64,000 nucleotides of DNA from Elephas maximus indicus (taxonomy: Eukaryota; Chordata; Mammalia; Proboscidea; Elephantidae). Made by a program: the position numbers and the translations under genes. Below the pieces are notes generated by a model. The model searched no databases and was not told the DNA's origin. It saw nothing but the letters and a program-made list of their open reading frames with translations. Positions within the stretch are counted from its first letter, which is position 1, and each line of letters opens with the position of its first letter. Location: NCBI RefSeq assembly GCF_024166365.1, contig NC_064820.1:132204001-132268000 (forward strand), in the 5' to 3' direction. This document shows positions 23,461-34,384 of the stretch, piece after piece.

Positions 23461-23511
23461 AAACTAATCACAAAACAGAAAACCCCACAAAACAAATACT
23501 TTAATGAAATA

Positions 23512-23950
23512 TTGTTCTCTTAGGTGCCATCAAGTCGATTTCGACTCATAGTGACCCTATGTACAACAGAATGAAACACTGCCCAGTCCCGCACCATCCT
23601 CACAATCCTTGCTGTATTTGAACCCACTGTTGCAGTCACTGTGTCAATCCATCTTGTTGAGGGTCTTCCTCTTTTTTGCTGACCTTCTATTTCATGAAGC
23701 ATGATGCCTTTCTGCAGGGACTGGTCCCTCCTGGTAACATGTCCAAAGTATATGAAACGAAGTTTCGCCATCCTTGCTGTACTTCTTCCAAGACAGATTT
23801 GTTCATCCTTTTGGCAGTCAATGGTATATCCGATATTCTTCTCCAACACCATAATTCGAAGGCATCAATTCTTCTTTGGTCTTCTTTATTCATTGTCCAG
23901 CTTTTACATGCATATCAGGCAATTGAAAACACCATGGCTTGGGTCAGGCA
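23512..23950 (-). mobile_element. RTE LINE 3'-terminal fragment
   Basis: 5'-truncated copy covering about 440 bp of the 3' end. The translation of 23520-23852 keeps the family C-terminus (NIGYTIDCQKDEQICLGRST, RGRPSTRWIDTVTATV, SVVHRVTMSRNRLDGT) with one open frame of 110 codons. The open frame is a leftover, not evidence of selection. Confidence 0.92.
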
Positions 23951-24239
23951 GGAAATATCCTTGAAACCACCACCCAGATTAAGAAGTGGAACTTCGTCAA
24001 CCACCATAGAATCTTTGCCATGTGTTTATCTACTTCCACAAAAATAACCACTGTCCTATCTCTTAACGGTAATTACTTTCTTGAGTTTTCATTGTGTGTG
24101 TCGGCCTGAGAGGATGGATCTGTAAGTGCCCGTTTAATTTTGCCATTTAAACATTTTTTTATGTCTTTTAAGTCTTTCCTAACCTATAGCTGACAATATT
24201 TTGAAATTATGACTATATCTCCTGTGTGCAAACACGTTA
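23951..24239. other. Possible old L1M 3' fragment and non-coding DNA
   Basis: 23966-24100 (accacccagattaagaagtg, aaaataaccactgtccta) resembles an ancient L1 3' end in complement. The remainder is unassigned. Confidence 0.4.
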
Positions 24240-24480
24240 TTGGAGTGTGAAGATGGAAGCAGGGGGAATCATTAGGAGATTATTACAATGGTGGCTAGGT
24301 CGCGAAAGTGGTGAGAGGTGGATACTATCTGTATACATTTAGAAGGTGGAACCCAAATATTTAATGATGGATTGCCTATGGGGTATGAGAGAAATAGAGC
24401 GATTGAGGACGATTGGAAGATACAATTTGACATTTGCATAAAGGGAGAATAGGTGCCCCAGTTATAGTTAAAAGTCATAG
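24240..24480 (+). repeat. Ancient interspersed repeat fragment
   Basis: Blocks gaagatggaagcagggggaa, gattattacaatggtggcta and tgaggacgattggaagatac fit the same ancient repeat as 8520-9790. Confidence 0.45.
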
Positions 24481-24810
24481 GCAGATCTATATTGACTTAA
24501 AAACTGTGTGTTATTAATTTAGATAGCCAATGTTTATTACTGAAATATAATGATTTATTGAATAATATGAAACTATGTCTTTATTCATCTTACAAAAATG
24601 TGTATATATTTTTTTTTCCTCCAATGGAAGAAAAATTTAGAAAATAATATATAATTTGTACACAGTTGGTTACATAGGAAAGAGCTTTGCAATGAGGAGT
24701 GAGAGACTATTAATTTTATTTCAGAACCTTTTCTACTATGATTGTTAATATAAACATATTATTTCTGTAATTCGAGTGACTGAAATTATGCATACGTTTA
24801 TGTGTTTACA
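24481..24810. other. AT-rich non-coding, nothing recognised
   Basis: Strongly AT-rich, with no repeat or gene I can support. Confidence 0.4.
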
Positions 24811-25222
24811 TTGTTGTTGCTGTTAGTTATCATTTAGTTGGCCCTGACTCATGGCGACCTTATGCACAACAGAACGAAATGTTGCCTGGTCCTTCACTAC
24901 CTTCACCATTGCTGGTAAGCTCAAGTCCATTGTTGTGACTATTGTGCATTTTGAATGCCTTCCAACCTAGGATGCTCATCTTCCAGCGTTAAATTGGACA
25001 ATATTCTGTGATCCATGTAGTTTTCATTGGTTAATTTTTGGAAGTAGATTGCCAGAACTTTCTTTTTAGTCTGTCTTAGTCTGGAAGCTCAACTGAAACC
25101 TGTCTACCAGCAGGTGACTTTGCTGTTATATGAAATACTGGTGGCATAGCTTCTAGCATCATAGCAACATGCAAGCCACTATAGTACAGCAAACCGAGGG
25201 ACAGGTGGCTGCATACTTAATT
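24811..25222 (-). mobile_element. Internally deleted RTE derivative (5' end joined to 3' end)
   Basis: Plus-strand left part (about 24811-24950) matches the RTE 3' terminus: ttgttgttgctgttagttat, then gcacaacagaacgaaatgtt and the ccattgttg stretch. The right part (about 24951-25222) matches the RTE 5' end: gaatgccttccaacctagga, gtctgtcttagtctggaagc, tgaaacctgtctaccagcag, then the gcatcatagcaacatgcaag terminus. Compared with the full copy at 17231-20457 about 2.8 kb is missing between the two. It keeps both ends and no coding region, as a non-autonomous derivative would. Confidence 0.85.
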
Positions 25223-25417
25223 TTTAACATAGCAATATTTTCCCCCATAATTAGTGCTTGGATTTTATAAATTTATGGCTATAAATTTTTTTTTTTTTAC
25301 CTTGAATACCATGATTTTCAATTGCAGGCAGTTGAGTATGGAAAAAAAAATGATGTTCCTGAATTTAATTAAAAACTCAGGGCCTTTACTACTAAGGGAA
25401 TTGAGTTACATAACATA

Positions 25418-25719
25418 CAGGCAGTCCCGAGGCTACAAACATGGGACATATGGACAACTCCTACTTGCCCTTTAATGTTATGTAAATTTGCCCTCACTTT
25501 GAAATGATTGAACCAACCCCTACTCACAACAAATTTTTCATCACAGTTACCTTCACTTGCTGCATGGTCAGCTTTTAAATCATTGCAAAGTCTTCAAGGC
25601 TTTTCTTGCACTAAAGTAAGGCTAAGTAAAAACTGTACACACCTGTTCTGACTTACCTACAAATTCTAGTTAAAGACACAGTTAAGAACAGATCTCATTC
25701 ATAACCCAGGGACTGCCTG
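25418..25719. mobile_element. Tigger-like DNA transposon remnant (MITE-like), TA duplication
   Basis: The left end CAGGCAGTCCCGAGGCTAC and the complement of the right end, CAGGCAGTCCCTGGGTTAT, form terminal inverted repeats; TA lies on both sides (25416-25417 and 25720-25721). TA duplication and CAG-starting ends fit the Tc1/mariner pogo (Tigger) group. At 302 bp it has no transposase. Confidence 0.8.
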
Positions 25720-25721
25720 TA

Positions 25722-26491
25722 TTTCAAACTGGGGGGAGAATACGTGGTAATTTATTAGTCATTCTTATTTAATAAAAGAGATTAATACAACTAGCCAGTG
25801 GGAAATGAGAATATAAAGGATTTGAGATTTTGTGTAGTGGATCTCCCTTGAAATGCTTAGAGGTGAGCAAGTAGGGACAGAAAACCCACATAATTTTATA
25901 GGATCTGGAGCAGAGAGGACATATGCTTTGCTAACCAAGCTGAAGCCCAAAAAGAGGAGAGACCTCTCAAAGAAACCATGAATCCAGCACAGCTCTGGAG
26001 AGGTAGCTCAGGTGAGGAAGGAGCTTCAGTAGGGACCAAAGTACAGTCTCATCAAGTCCAAAGAACTTGAGCGTGGTGTTGGAGAGCATTCTGCCTTCCC
26101 ACATTCCACAGGGGGAACATGGAAATGCTGAAAAGGATGGAGTATTGCAAGTGACTAGGAGTAGGACAGAGAACAGGGCAGGACTGTGGACATCTGCCAT
26201 TATTGCTGGCTTATCACAAAGAGGCCCAGATGGGATGAGAAATCCCAGGGGAAGGTACCAAGGATGGATTGATTCTCTCCTCCCTAAGATAACGAAATGT
26301 CCTCCAAATCTTGGATCAACTCCAAGGGGAAGGGAAAAAGGAGGGGGAAAAAGAGTGAATCAGGAATTGACTCAGTTTAAATCTAGAATTAAACATATTT
26401 AAGTCAGGAGGAAGAACTTGGGAAAACACACAAACACACAGCACAAGAAAGCAGGAAGAAAGGAAGTGCTATTTAGGTAAGTGTACATTAC
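25722..26491. other. Non-coding; possibly unclassified repeat
   Basis: A GA-rich stretch at 25930-26400 carries overlapping open frames on both strands (26067-26402 plus, 25967-26200 minus) with no domain. It could be part of an LTR or old repeat I do not recognise. Confidence 0.35.
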
Positions 26492-26501
26492 CAATAGCAC
26501 T

Positions 26502-26676
26502 CCAAAAAACCAAAACCAAACCCAGTGTCGTCAAGTCCATTCCAACTCCATAGCGATGCTATAGGACAGGGTAGAACTGCCCCATGGAGTTTCCAAAGAG
26601 CACCTGGTGGATTTGAACTGCTGACCCTTTGGTTAGCAGCCATAGCACTTAACAACTACACCACCAGGGTTTCCAA
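26502..26676 (-). mobile_element. AfroSINE with ~10-bp target duplication
   Basis: Full-length order: A-rich tail, gtcgtcaagtccattccaac, body, gttagcagccatagcac, head complement caccagggtttcc. Flanked by caatagcact (26492-26501) and caataacact (26677-26686), 9 of 10 identical. Confidence 0.92.
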
Positions 26677-26699
26677 CAATAACACTAGATCATTTTATT

Positions 26700-29092
26700 G
26701 CAAACACACAGTTAAGAGTTTGATATTTACTGATTTATTTTTTTTGAAGTTTCTGCATGATTTTATTTCATGAGTTTTATTTGAGCAAATAAATGAAGAA
26801 GAATTCACTGTGATTTCAAAGAAAGAATTAATGTTATATGAAATGCCCCGGTTAACTGAAAACTACTACTGATTTTAAGTTAAGTTCTGATATGTTTCTA
26901 TTTTAATGTAAAAGCAGTATGCTTATAACATACATGAAGAAATCTTACAAATCTGTTTTCTTTGTATCAAAGCACCAGTGGTATTCTTCAATGTTTTGTT
27001 GTTACTGGATAGTATACACACACAAACACTTATGTCATGAAAAAGGACATGTGTTAGGTAATTGATGAAAAGACACAAAAGGAAAACACATTGAAAAACA
27101 TGCTCTAAGCTATGTTTACTCTGCTGTCTATGCAGATTGACGTTTCAAATTGTGACTGGGGAAAAAATTGTATTTAGTTCTTTACAAATACATGTGCTGG
27201 TGCTCCACGGAATGACAGGTTGTACGACGCATTAGTGTGGATCCACTTAGATAGATTCCCATACTCTCTTTAATGGCATCAGTCAGTGTCAGTTTCAGAT
27301 CTATTGTCTACAGCCTAAGCCCAGGGCAAGATCCTACTGTGGCGCAATGACCTCTTTTATTTTTCTTACATTTCCATCAGTCTTTTTAATCTGTCTAATG
27401 CGACAAGTCTGTGTCAGCTAGCATTATCTTAAACTAACAGTACTTTGCCAAAATTTTCCAAACCGTTTAACAATTTGCCAGCTGTTGCTTTTCATAAAAA
27501 ATGAAAGGCTAGATGTATTATTCAGCTGACTGTGGTTCAGGGATAAAAAGAAATGTTAAGTTGCAACTTGCCAGTGACCTAGCGATTTGAACTTAGCCTA
27601 TGTTTTTTTTTATGTTTTCAGTGCTACGAAACAGGGTGAAATACTCTGTATCGTTGCACTGGACAGCAAGTAAGTGGTACCTTGGGTGATTTCCTGAGGT
27701 AATTTAGCAATCATTTTTAAATACTTACATTTTTTCTCTTCAAATCAATTTTTTTGATAGAAATTACTCTCATTTTTTATAAAAGCATACACACACACAC
27801 ACGCATGCTTTTTCTCACCGAAGTTTGCCAGTAACCTTGTTCTCTGCTGATTCTAAATGCTCACACTCTCCCAAGAGCAGGGTCAGAAGCAATTGTGTTA
27901 TCATGGTGCTTGCTGGGAGCGGACAGCTGTGCTGAGTTATGGCAATCATCTACTGACTTTGGCTAATTATGATCCAGCCACAAAATTATATTATAATAAA
28001 ATATAAAATGGATGAGATGATGTCCCAAATTCTACAAGTTTTAACTTACACGGGGGTAGAATATAACTACCTGAAAAACCATATAAGTATGTGCTTTGTG
28101 ATTTGGGGAAAAGTAGCAAAATGTCTATTTTGAATAGACATATACTTCCCATCAGTTTGATGTTTTTATGGCTAACACATAAAGACTGTACTCTCATCAC
28201 CAGACAGATGTTAAATGTTCACATAAAGAGAGTGAGTGTCTGTTCAGAGAAACAATATGGTCTATCTGTATTCATATACGGAAGGCCAAGATGAAACGCT
28301 CATAAAGTACTAAGAATTCATGTTGAAATGGGAATCTATAAGCTGTAATGCAAGGCTCAAAAGCTTTTCAAAAGCAGAGGGATAGAGCTGTACAGATGGG
28401 ATAAGTGTATTACACATTTTTATCAAGTTATTAATAGAGACTTGTTTAGAGATTATTAAATCAGGTGAGTAGTACTTCATAAAAAAAATAGTGGTCTATA
28501 AAAAGAACTAGGCTTTTATTATCATTGAATCAGGAAAAAAGAATTGTAAATTTGGAGAATTGCCAAAAGGAAGGTGAGTAGACCTTCAGCATTCTAGAAG
28601 TTTATGTATGCATGAATATATAGATGTATATGTGTATATATATTATTTTTCTTCTCGAACTTTCCATTTCAGTTGTGTTGATCCAACAGTTGCCTCTGTT
28701 ATTCTTAGGATCTACATCTGCCCCATCAGGAAAGGAATGAGAAGGTTGGCTGCCTGATACGGCAGTTTCTTCTCTTTCAAGTTCTTATTCCTCGTTCTTG
28801 TGTCTAACTTCTGATTCTTTTCTTATTGAGGCTTTAGGCTTCTTGCCATTTCAGGGTCCTGATTACTGATGTGAATTCTCACACCAGGCTACACTGTGTA
28901 CTTTCTGCATGCATCCTGAGTTTGCCTCACTTCTTGACTCTTTCCCTCAGCATCATCTCCTCTTGGCATCCTTTTTATCTGGGTGAACTTAAGAGAAATC
29001 TGTTTATATGCAAAAATATTAGTATGAAAATTAACTGGGCCCAAGGGCCATCTTGTTCTTAGCTGCTCTTAAGAAGCTAGAATGACACTTGG
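26700..29092. other. Mostly single-copy non-coding DNA, candidate conserved block
   Basis: No interspersed repeat recognised over most of it. A (AC)n run lies at 27787-27802 and a TA/TG-rich run near 28617-28645. 27120-27990 is a compact repeat-free block with TAAT-type motifs and E-boxes (for example cagctg at 27479-27484). Short frames have no domain. No exon that I can support. Confidence 0.45.
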
Positions 29093-29577
29093 TGTGGTAG
29101 GCAGGATAATGTCTCACCAAAGATGTTCATGTCATAATGTCCAGCTTCTATGAATGTGTTACTTATATGGTAAAAGCAACTTTACAGATGTGATTCAGTT
29201 AAGCCCCTTGGGATGGAGAAAATATTCTGTATTATCTGAGTGGGCCCTAAGTGTAATCATAAGTATTCTTAAAAGATAGAAGCAGAGGGATAGTTGAGTA
29301 CAGTGAAGGAGAAGGTGATGCGAACACAGGAGCAAAGGTTGCAGTGATGCAGCCAGGGGCCAAGGAATGCTGGCAGCCTCTGTAATAGATTCTCTCCTGA
29401 AGCACAGAATGGGTTCTACCCTGCAGCCTCCAGAAGGAACTAGTTCTATTGACACCTTGATTTTCAACCCTTCTGAATCGGTTTAGACTTCTGACCTTCA
29501 GTACTGTAACGGAATACATTTCGGGGCATTTTTTAGCCACTAAATTTAGTTACAGCAGCAACAGGAAACTAATGAAG
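29093..29577 (+). mobile_element. MLT1-type LTR (ERVL-MaLR)
   Basis: Starts tgtggtaggcaggataatgt and continues ggtaaaagcaactttacaga, gtgggccctaagtgtaatca, agccaggggccaaggaatgc, ctgcagcctccagaaggaac, ending agcaacaggaaactaatgaa. This is the standard MLT1 LTR order. The internal region follows directly at 29578, so this is the 5' LTR of a provirus remnant. Confidence 0.85.
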
Positions 29578-30113
29578 GTTTTGGTACCTGAAAGCAGATT
29601 GCTGCTTTAACAAAAACATTAAAATGTGGAAGTGGCTTTGAAATTGGGTAGAAGCTGCAAAAATTATGAGGAGCATGATAGAAAAAGCCTAAATTGCTTT
29701 GAATAGTTAGGAGAAATAAGAACATTAAAGGGGCTGCTAGTGAGGGCTCAGAAGAAATAAGGAAAATGTTATTGGAAACTAGAGGAAAGGGAAACCCCTG
29801 TATACAAGGGCATAAAGCTTAGCTGATTTGTGCTCTACAGTTACATGGAAAACAGAACTTGGAAGCAATGACCTTGGATATTTACTTGAGGAGAATTCTA
29901 AGCAAAGTGTGGAGGGTGTGGCCTGGCTTCTTCTTACTACTTGCAGCAAAATGCTAGAGGAAAGAGAGAAATGGAGAGAATTGTTAAGAAAGGAAACAAT
30001 CAAAAGAAACACCACAGTTCCCAGGCTACTCATTGCAAAAGATGCTAATATTAGATCTACTGTCAGAAAGTGACAGTGAGATACTGAGAAGGCCAAGAAT
30101 GTGACGATATCTA
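29578..30113 (+). mobile_element. MaLR internal region fragment
   Basis: Sequence such as gtacctgaaagcagattgct, gtggaagtggctttgaaatt, gcatgatagaaaaagcctaa, gagggctcagaagaaataag, gaccttggatatttacttga and tctaagcaaagtgtggaggg follows the start of the MaLR internal region. Such elements are gag-like remnants without known coding capacity; the 81-codon frame at 29828-30073 is a relic. It is cut by the L1 that begins at 30114. Confidence 0.75.
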
Positions 30114-30299
30114 CTAATTTTTTAAAACATATTTTATTGAGTTTTCAGTGAAAGTTTACACAGCAAATTAGGTCCCCATTTGACAATTTCTGGACAAACT
30201 ATTCAGTTACATTTATCACAGTGTATCAACATTTTCTTTAATTGTATTCTGGTTGTTATATTTCTAGTAGTCTCGACGACACTGGGTTTAGTTACCCTG

Positions 30300-30460
30300 T
30301 GGAAACCCTGGTAGCGTAGTGGTTAAGTGCTGTGGCTGCTAACCAAGAGGTCGGCAGTTCGAATCTGCCAGGTGCTCCTTGGAAACTCTATGGGGCAGTT
30401 CTACTCTGCTATACGGTCGCCATGAGTCAGAATCGACTCGATGGCAGTGGGATTGGTTGG
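30300..30460 (+). mobile_element. AfroSINE with perfect 10-bp target duplication
   Basis: Flanked by agttaccctg at 30290-30299 and 30461-30470. The tRNA-like head carries A-box-like tagtggttaag and B-box-like agttcgaatctgcc, then ccttggaaactctatggggc, cgccatgagtcagaatcgac and tcgatggcagtggga. The perfect duplication suggests a relatively young insertion in the L1 3' UTR. Confidence 0.95.
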
Positions 30461-31173
30461 AGTTACCCTGCTACCTTGTCTTCTCATCTTTGCTTTTGAG
30501 TAATTGTTGACCTTTTTGTCTCATACTGGTGGCTTTTAAGGACTGCACCAATCTTACAGGTAATATCCTTTATTTTGTGTACCACTCTACTATTTCACTA
30601 AGAGGTGATCTCAGGGGATAGGCTCAGTTCTACATTTAAAGAGTGTCTCAGGGCGATAGTCTCAGGAAATTCACTCCTCTCTACTGTTCCAGTTTGTCTT
30701 TTTTTTTTTTTAATGAGAATTTGTGTTCTACTCCACCTTTTTCTCCCATTCTATCTGGGACCATCTATTGTGACCCTAGTCAGAATAGTCAGTGTTGGTG
30801 GCAAGGTACCATTGAGTTCTCCTGGTCTCAGTGTAGATGGTGGCTCATGTAGACTTGTTTCTTCTCTGAGCTTTTGGTTATCTTCTCAGTCTTTTGCTCC
30901 TTTTGAGTAGAGATCCGTAGTGTGTCTTAGATGGCTGCTTGTTAGTTTGTAAGACCTCATATGCTACTCACTTCGCTAGGATGTAGATCATGATTTTTGT
31001 GAACTATGTTATGCCAATTTAAGACTATGGTCCTAAACTTTCAAACCCAGAAAACCAATCTTGGGAGGTGTTTGGTTATGTCTGTGGAGTATCTGTATTT
31101 GTGTTTTCAATGAATGTACGAGCCTGCATCCACGTATTTGCATTTATGCATATTTTTTTTTATAGATACTTTG

Positions 31174-31334
31174 GGAAACCCTGGTGGTGTAGTGGTTAAG
31201 TGCTACAGCTGCTAACCAAAGGGTCAGCAGTTCGAATCCACCAGATGCTCCTTGGAAACTCTATGGGGCAGCTCTACTCTGTCCTATAGGGTCGCTATGA
31301 GTGAGAATTGACTTGACGGCAATGGGTACAGGTG
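31174..31334 (+). mobile_element. AfroSINE with perfect 11-bp target duplication
   Basis: Flanked by tagatactttg at 31163-31173 and 31335-31345. Complete head and tail (agtggttaagtgctacagct, cagttcgaatccaccagatg, tatagggtcgctatgagtga). Confidence 0.95.
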
Positions 31335-31345
31335 TAGATACTTTG

Positions 31346-31515
31346 GAGCCCTTGTGGCTCAGTGGTTAAAGCTCAGCTGCTAACCAAGAAGTTGGCAGTT
31401 AGAATCCACCAGCGCCTCCTTGGAAACCTTATAAGGCAGTTCTACTATGTCTTATAGGGTCTCTATGAGTTGGAATTGACTCAGCAGCAACAGGTTTGGT
31501 TTCGGTTGCGGTATT
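31346..31515 (+). mobile_element. AfroSINE abutting the previous one
   Basis: Starts gagcccttgtggctcagtgg directly after the target duplication of the preceding copy and ends gcagcaacaggtttggtttc before a poly-A run. It is more diverged (box B is cagttagaatcc), so it may be the older of the two and served as landing site. Confidence 0.9.
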
Positions 31516-31548
31516 AAAAAAAAAAAAAAAAAATTTTTTTTTTTTTTT
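31516..31548. repeat. A18 directly followed by T15
   Basis: An uninterrupted A-run then T-run between an AfroSINE tail and L1/RTE sequence. It looks like the SINE poly-A meeting a pre-existing T-run. Confidence 0.9.
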
Positions 31549-31580
31549 ACTTCTAATTGTTCTCATCTGTGTACACACCT

Positions 31581-32190
31581 GTTGTTGTTAGTGCTGTCAA
31601 GTTGGTTTTGACTCCTAGCCCCCTACTTACAATAGGAGGAAACACTGACCAGTCCTGTGCCATCCTCACAATGGTTGGTATGTTTGAGCCCATTGTTGCA
31701 GCCAGTGAATGTCTTTCTCTTTTTTGCTGACCTTGCACTTTACCAAGAATGATGTCTTTCTCCAGGAACTGGTCCCTCCTGATAACATGTCTAAAGTGCA
31801 TGAGACAAAGACTCACTACCCTTGCTTCCAAGGAGCACTCTGGCTATATTTCTTCCAAGACAGACTTGTTTGTTCTTCTGGCAGTCCATGGTATATTCAA
31901 TATTCTTCACCAACACCATAAATTCAAGGCATCAATTCTTCGCTCTTCCTTATTCATTGTCCAGCTTTCACATGCATATGAGGCAACTGAAAATATCATG
32001 GCTTGGGTGAGGTGCACCTTGGTCTTCAAACTGACATCTTTGCTTTTTTAACACTTTAAAGAGGACTTTTGCAGCAGATTTGCCCAATGCAATATGTTGT
32101 TTGATTCTTGACTACTACTTTCATGGGTGTTGACTGTGGATCCAAGTAAAATGAAATCCTTGACAATGTCAATCTTTTTGCCATTTATCA
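31581..32190 (-). mobile_element. RTE LINE 3' fragment inside L1
   Basis: Begins with (GTT)n tail gttgttgttagtgctgtcaa and covers about 610 bp of the 3' end. The usual order C-terminal region, then the NIKKTK-encoding region, is present up to ctttttgccatttatca. 5'-truncated and frameshifted. Confidence 0.92.
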
Positions 32191-32715
32191 CCCATACCTA
32201 CCTGTATATCAATATGCCTATACCCATCCATATGTGCTCAAACACTCATTTTTACTTTGGTTGTGCTATGCTCACTACATCCACATTCGGTACCACTTTT
32301 CCCATCTCCAAATAAATAAAATAAATAACGGGTCTCTAGCATCTACAGGGTAATTTCCCCTCCCCCCACCTCTCCCTGGCAACCACCAATGAACGTTGTT
32401 CTCTATATATTTATTCTCGTCTTCTTATAAAAGAGGGATCATACAATATTTATCTTTATTTGCTTGCCTCATTTTACTTAGCATTATGCCCTCCAGTCCA
32501 TCCTTGTTATAATATGTTTCACGGTTTCATCATTGTTCCTTATATTTGAGTAGTACTCCATTGTGTGTCTGTACCACAATTTGTTCATCCATTCATCTGT
32601 TGATGGGCATTTCAGTTGTTTCCATTTATTTGCTATCGTGAATAAAGCAGTGATGAAATAGGTGTGCATATGTGTGTTCATCTCTTTATTTTTAGGTCTC
32701 TAGGTACATACCTAA

Positions 32716-32936
32716 GGAGCACTGGTGGCAAAGTGGTTAAGCGATCAGCTGCTAACTGAAACTTCTGTGGTTTGAATCCATCAGCTGCTCTGCAGGAGAA
32801 AGATGTGGCAGTCTGCTTCCATGAAGATTTACAGCCTTGGAAACTCTATGGGGTAGTTCTACTCTGTCCTGTAGGGTCACTATGAGTTGGAATCAACTCA
32901 ATAGCAACGGGGTGTTTTGTTTTTGGTTTGGTTTAG
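32716..32936 (+). mobile_element. AfroSINE, long subtype, in L1
   Basis: Carries the extra middle block (gcaggagaaagatgtggcag, tctgcttccatgaagattta) between the tRNA-like head and tail. Flanked by ggtacatacctaa (32703-32715) and ggtatatacctag (32937-32949), 11 of 13 identical, copied from L1 sequence. Confidence 0.93.
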
Positions 32937-34384
32937 GGTATATACCTAGGAGTGGGATTGCTGATCATAGGATAGTTCTATTTCTAGTTTTTTGAGAAAG
33001 CACCATACCATTTTCTGTAGTGGTTATACCATTTTACAGTCCTGCCAGCAATGGATAAGCGTTCCAATCTCCCCACATCATTGCCAAAATTTATCTTTTT
33101 TTTTTTTTTTAGTCGGTGCTATTTTAGCCAGGGTAAGATGGTATCTCATTGTAGTTTTGATTTGCATCTCTTTAATGGCTAATGATTGTGAACATCTTTT
33201 CATATGTTTGTTGACTGCTTGGATGTCCTCTTTGGTGAAGGTTCTGTACATGTCCTTTGCCCATTTTGTGATTGAGTTGTTTGTCTTTTTGTTAATGAGT
33301 TGTTAGAGATTAGACCCTTATTGGGTAAGTCATTTCCAAAGATTTTTCCCCAGTCTATAGGTTGTCTATTTACATGTGTTTAAAAACACAAGTTTTTAAT
33401 TTTTATGAGGTCTCATCTATCTCTTTTGTTTTTTTTTTTTTGTGCATTTGTTGTTATGTTTGTTATCCTGTTTCTACAAAAGATTAGGTCCTGTAGTTTT
33501 ATTCCTATGTTTTCTTCTAGGAATCTTATGGTTTTAGGTTTAACACTTAGGAATTTGATTCATTTTGAGATAGTTTTTGTGTATGGTGTGAAGTAGGGTC
33601 CTGTTTTATTTTTCTGCAAGTGAGTATCCAGTGTTTGCAGCACCATTTGTTGAAGAGACTGTTTCTGTCCCACTGAATGGACTTTGATCCCTTGTTGAGA
33701 ATCAGTTGTCCCATAGATGGCTGGGTTTAATTCTGAGTTCTCCATTCTATTCCACTGGTCTATGTGTCCATCAGGCTATTTTGATTAGCATGGCTGTATA
33801 GTATATTTTGATATCAGGGGATGTGAGGCCTCTTGCTTTGTTCTTTTTCTTCAGTATTGCTTTGGCTATTCGGGGTTTCTTTCTTTTCCATATAAAGCTG
33901 GTCATTAGTAGTTTCATTTTGGTAAAGAATGTTGTTGGGATGTGTATTGGGATTGCATTTTATCTGACATTTTCACTATATTAAGTCTTCCAATCCAAGA
34001 ACATGTAATATATTCCCATTTTTTGTAGGTGTCTTTTAGTCTCTTGTAGTAGCGTTTTATAATTTTCATTGTATAAGTCTTTTATGTCCACAGTTAGGTT
34101 AATTCCTAGGTATTTTATTGATTTGGGGGCTATTGTACATTGTATTGTTTTCTTGATTTCTTTTTTGGAGCAGTCTTTGTTAGTGTAGAGGAACCCAACT
34201 GATTTTTGTGTATTGATCTTGTACCCTTCAACCTTATTTAACTCTCTTGTTTTATTTCTCTGACTAGAAATTCCAGTACCATGTTGACTAGAAGTAGTGG
34301 TAATGGGCATGCTTGTTTCATTCCCATTCTCAAAGGGAAGGGTGTCAGCCTTTCTCTGTTGAGTATAATGTCGGCTTTGCATTA

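Noticed and set aside
26067..26402. 111-codon plus-strand open frame
   Set aside because: Overlaps another frame on the minus strand; GA-rich composition explains the lack of stops.
30300..30400. tRNA gene
   Set aside because: The A and B boxes belong to the tRNA-derived head of an AfroSINE; no cloverleaf or CCA-end context.
33981..34382. 133-codon minus-strand open frame as a gene
   Set aside because: It is a piece of L1 ORF2 within the nested L1.
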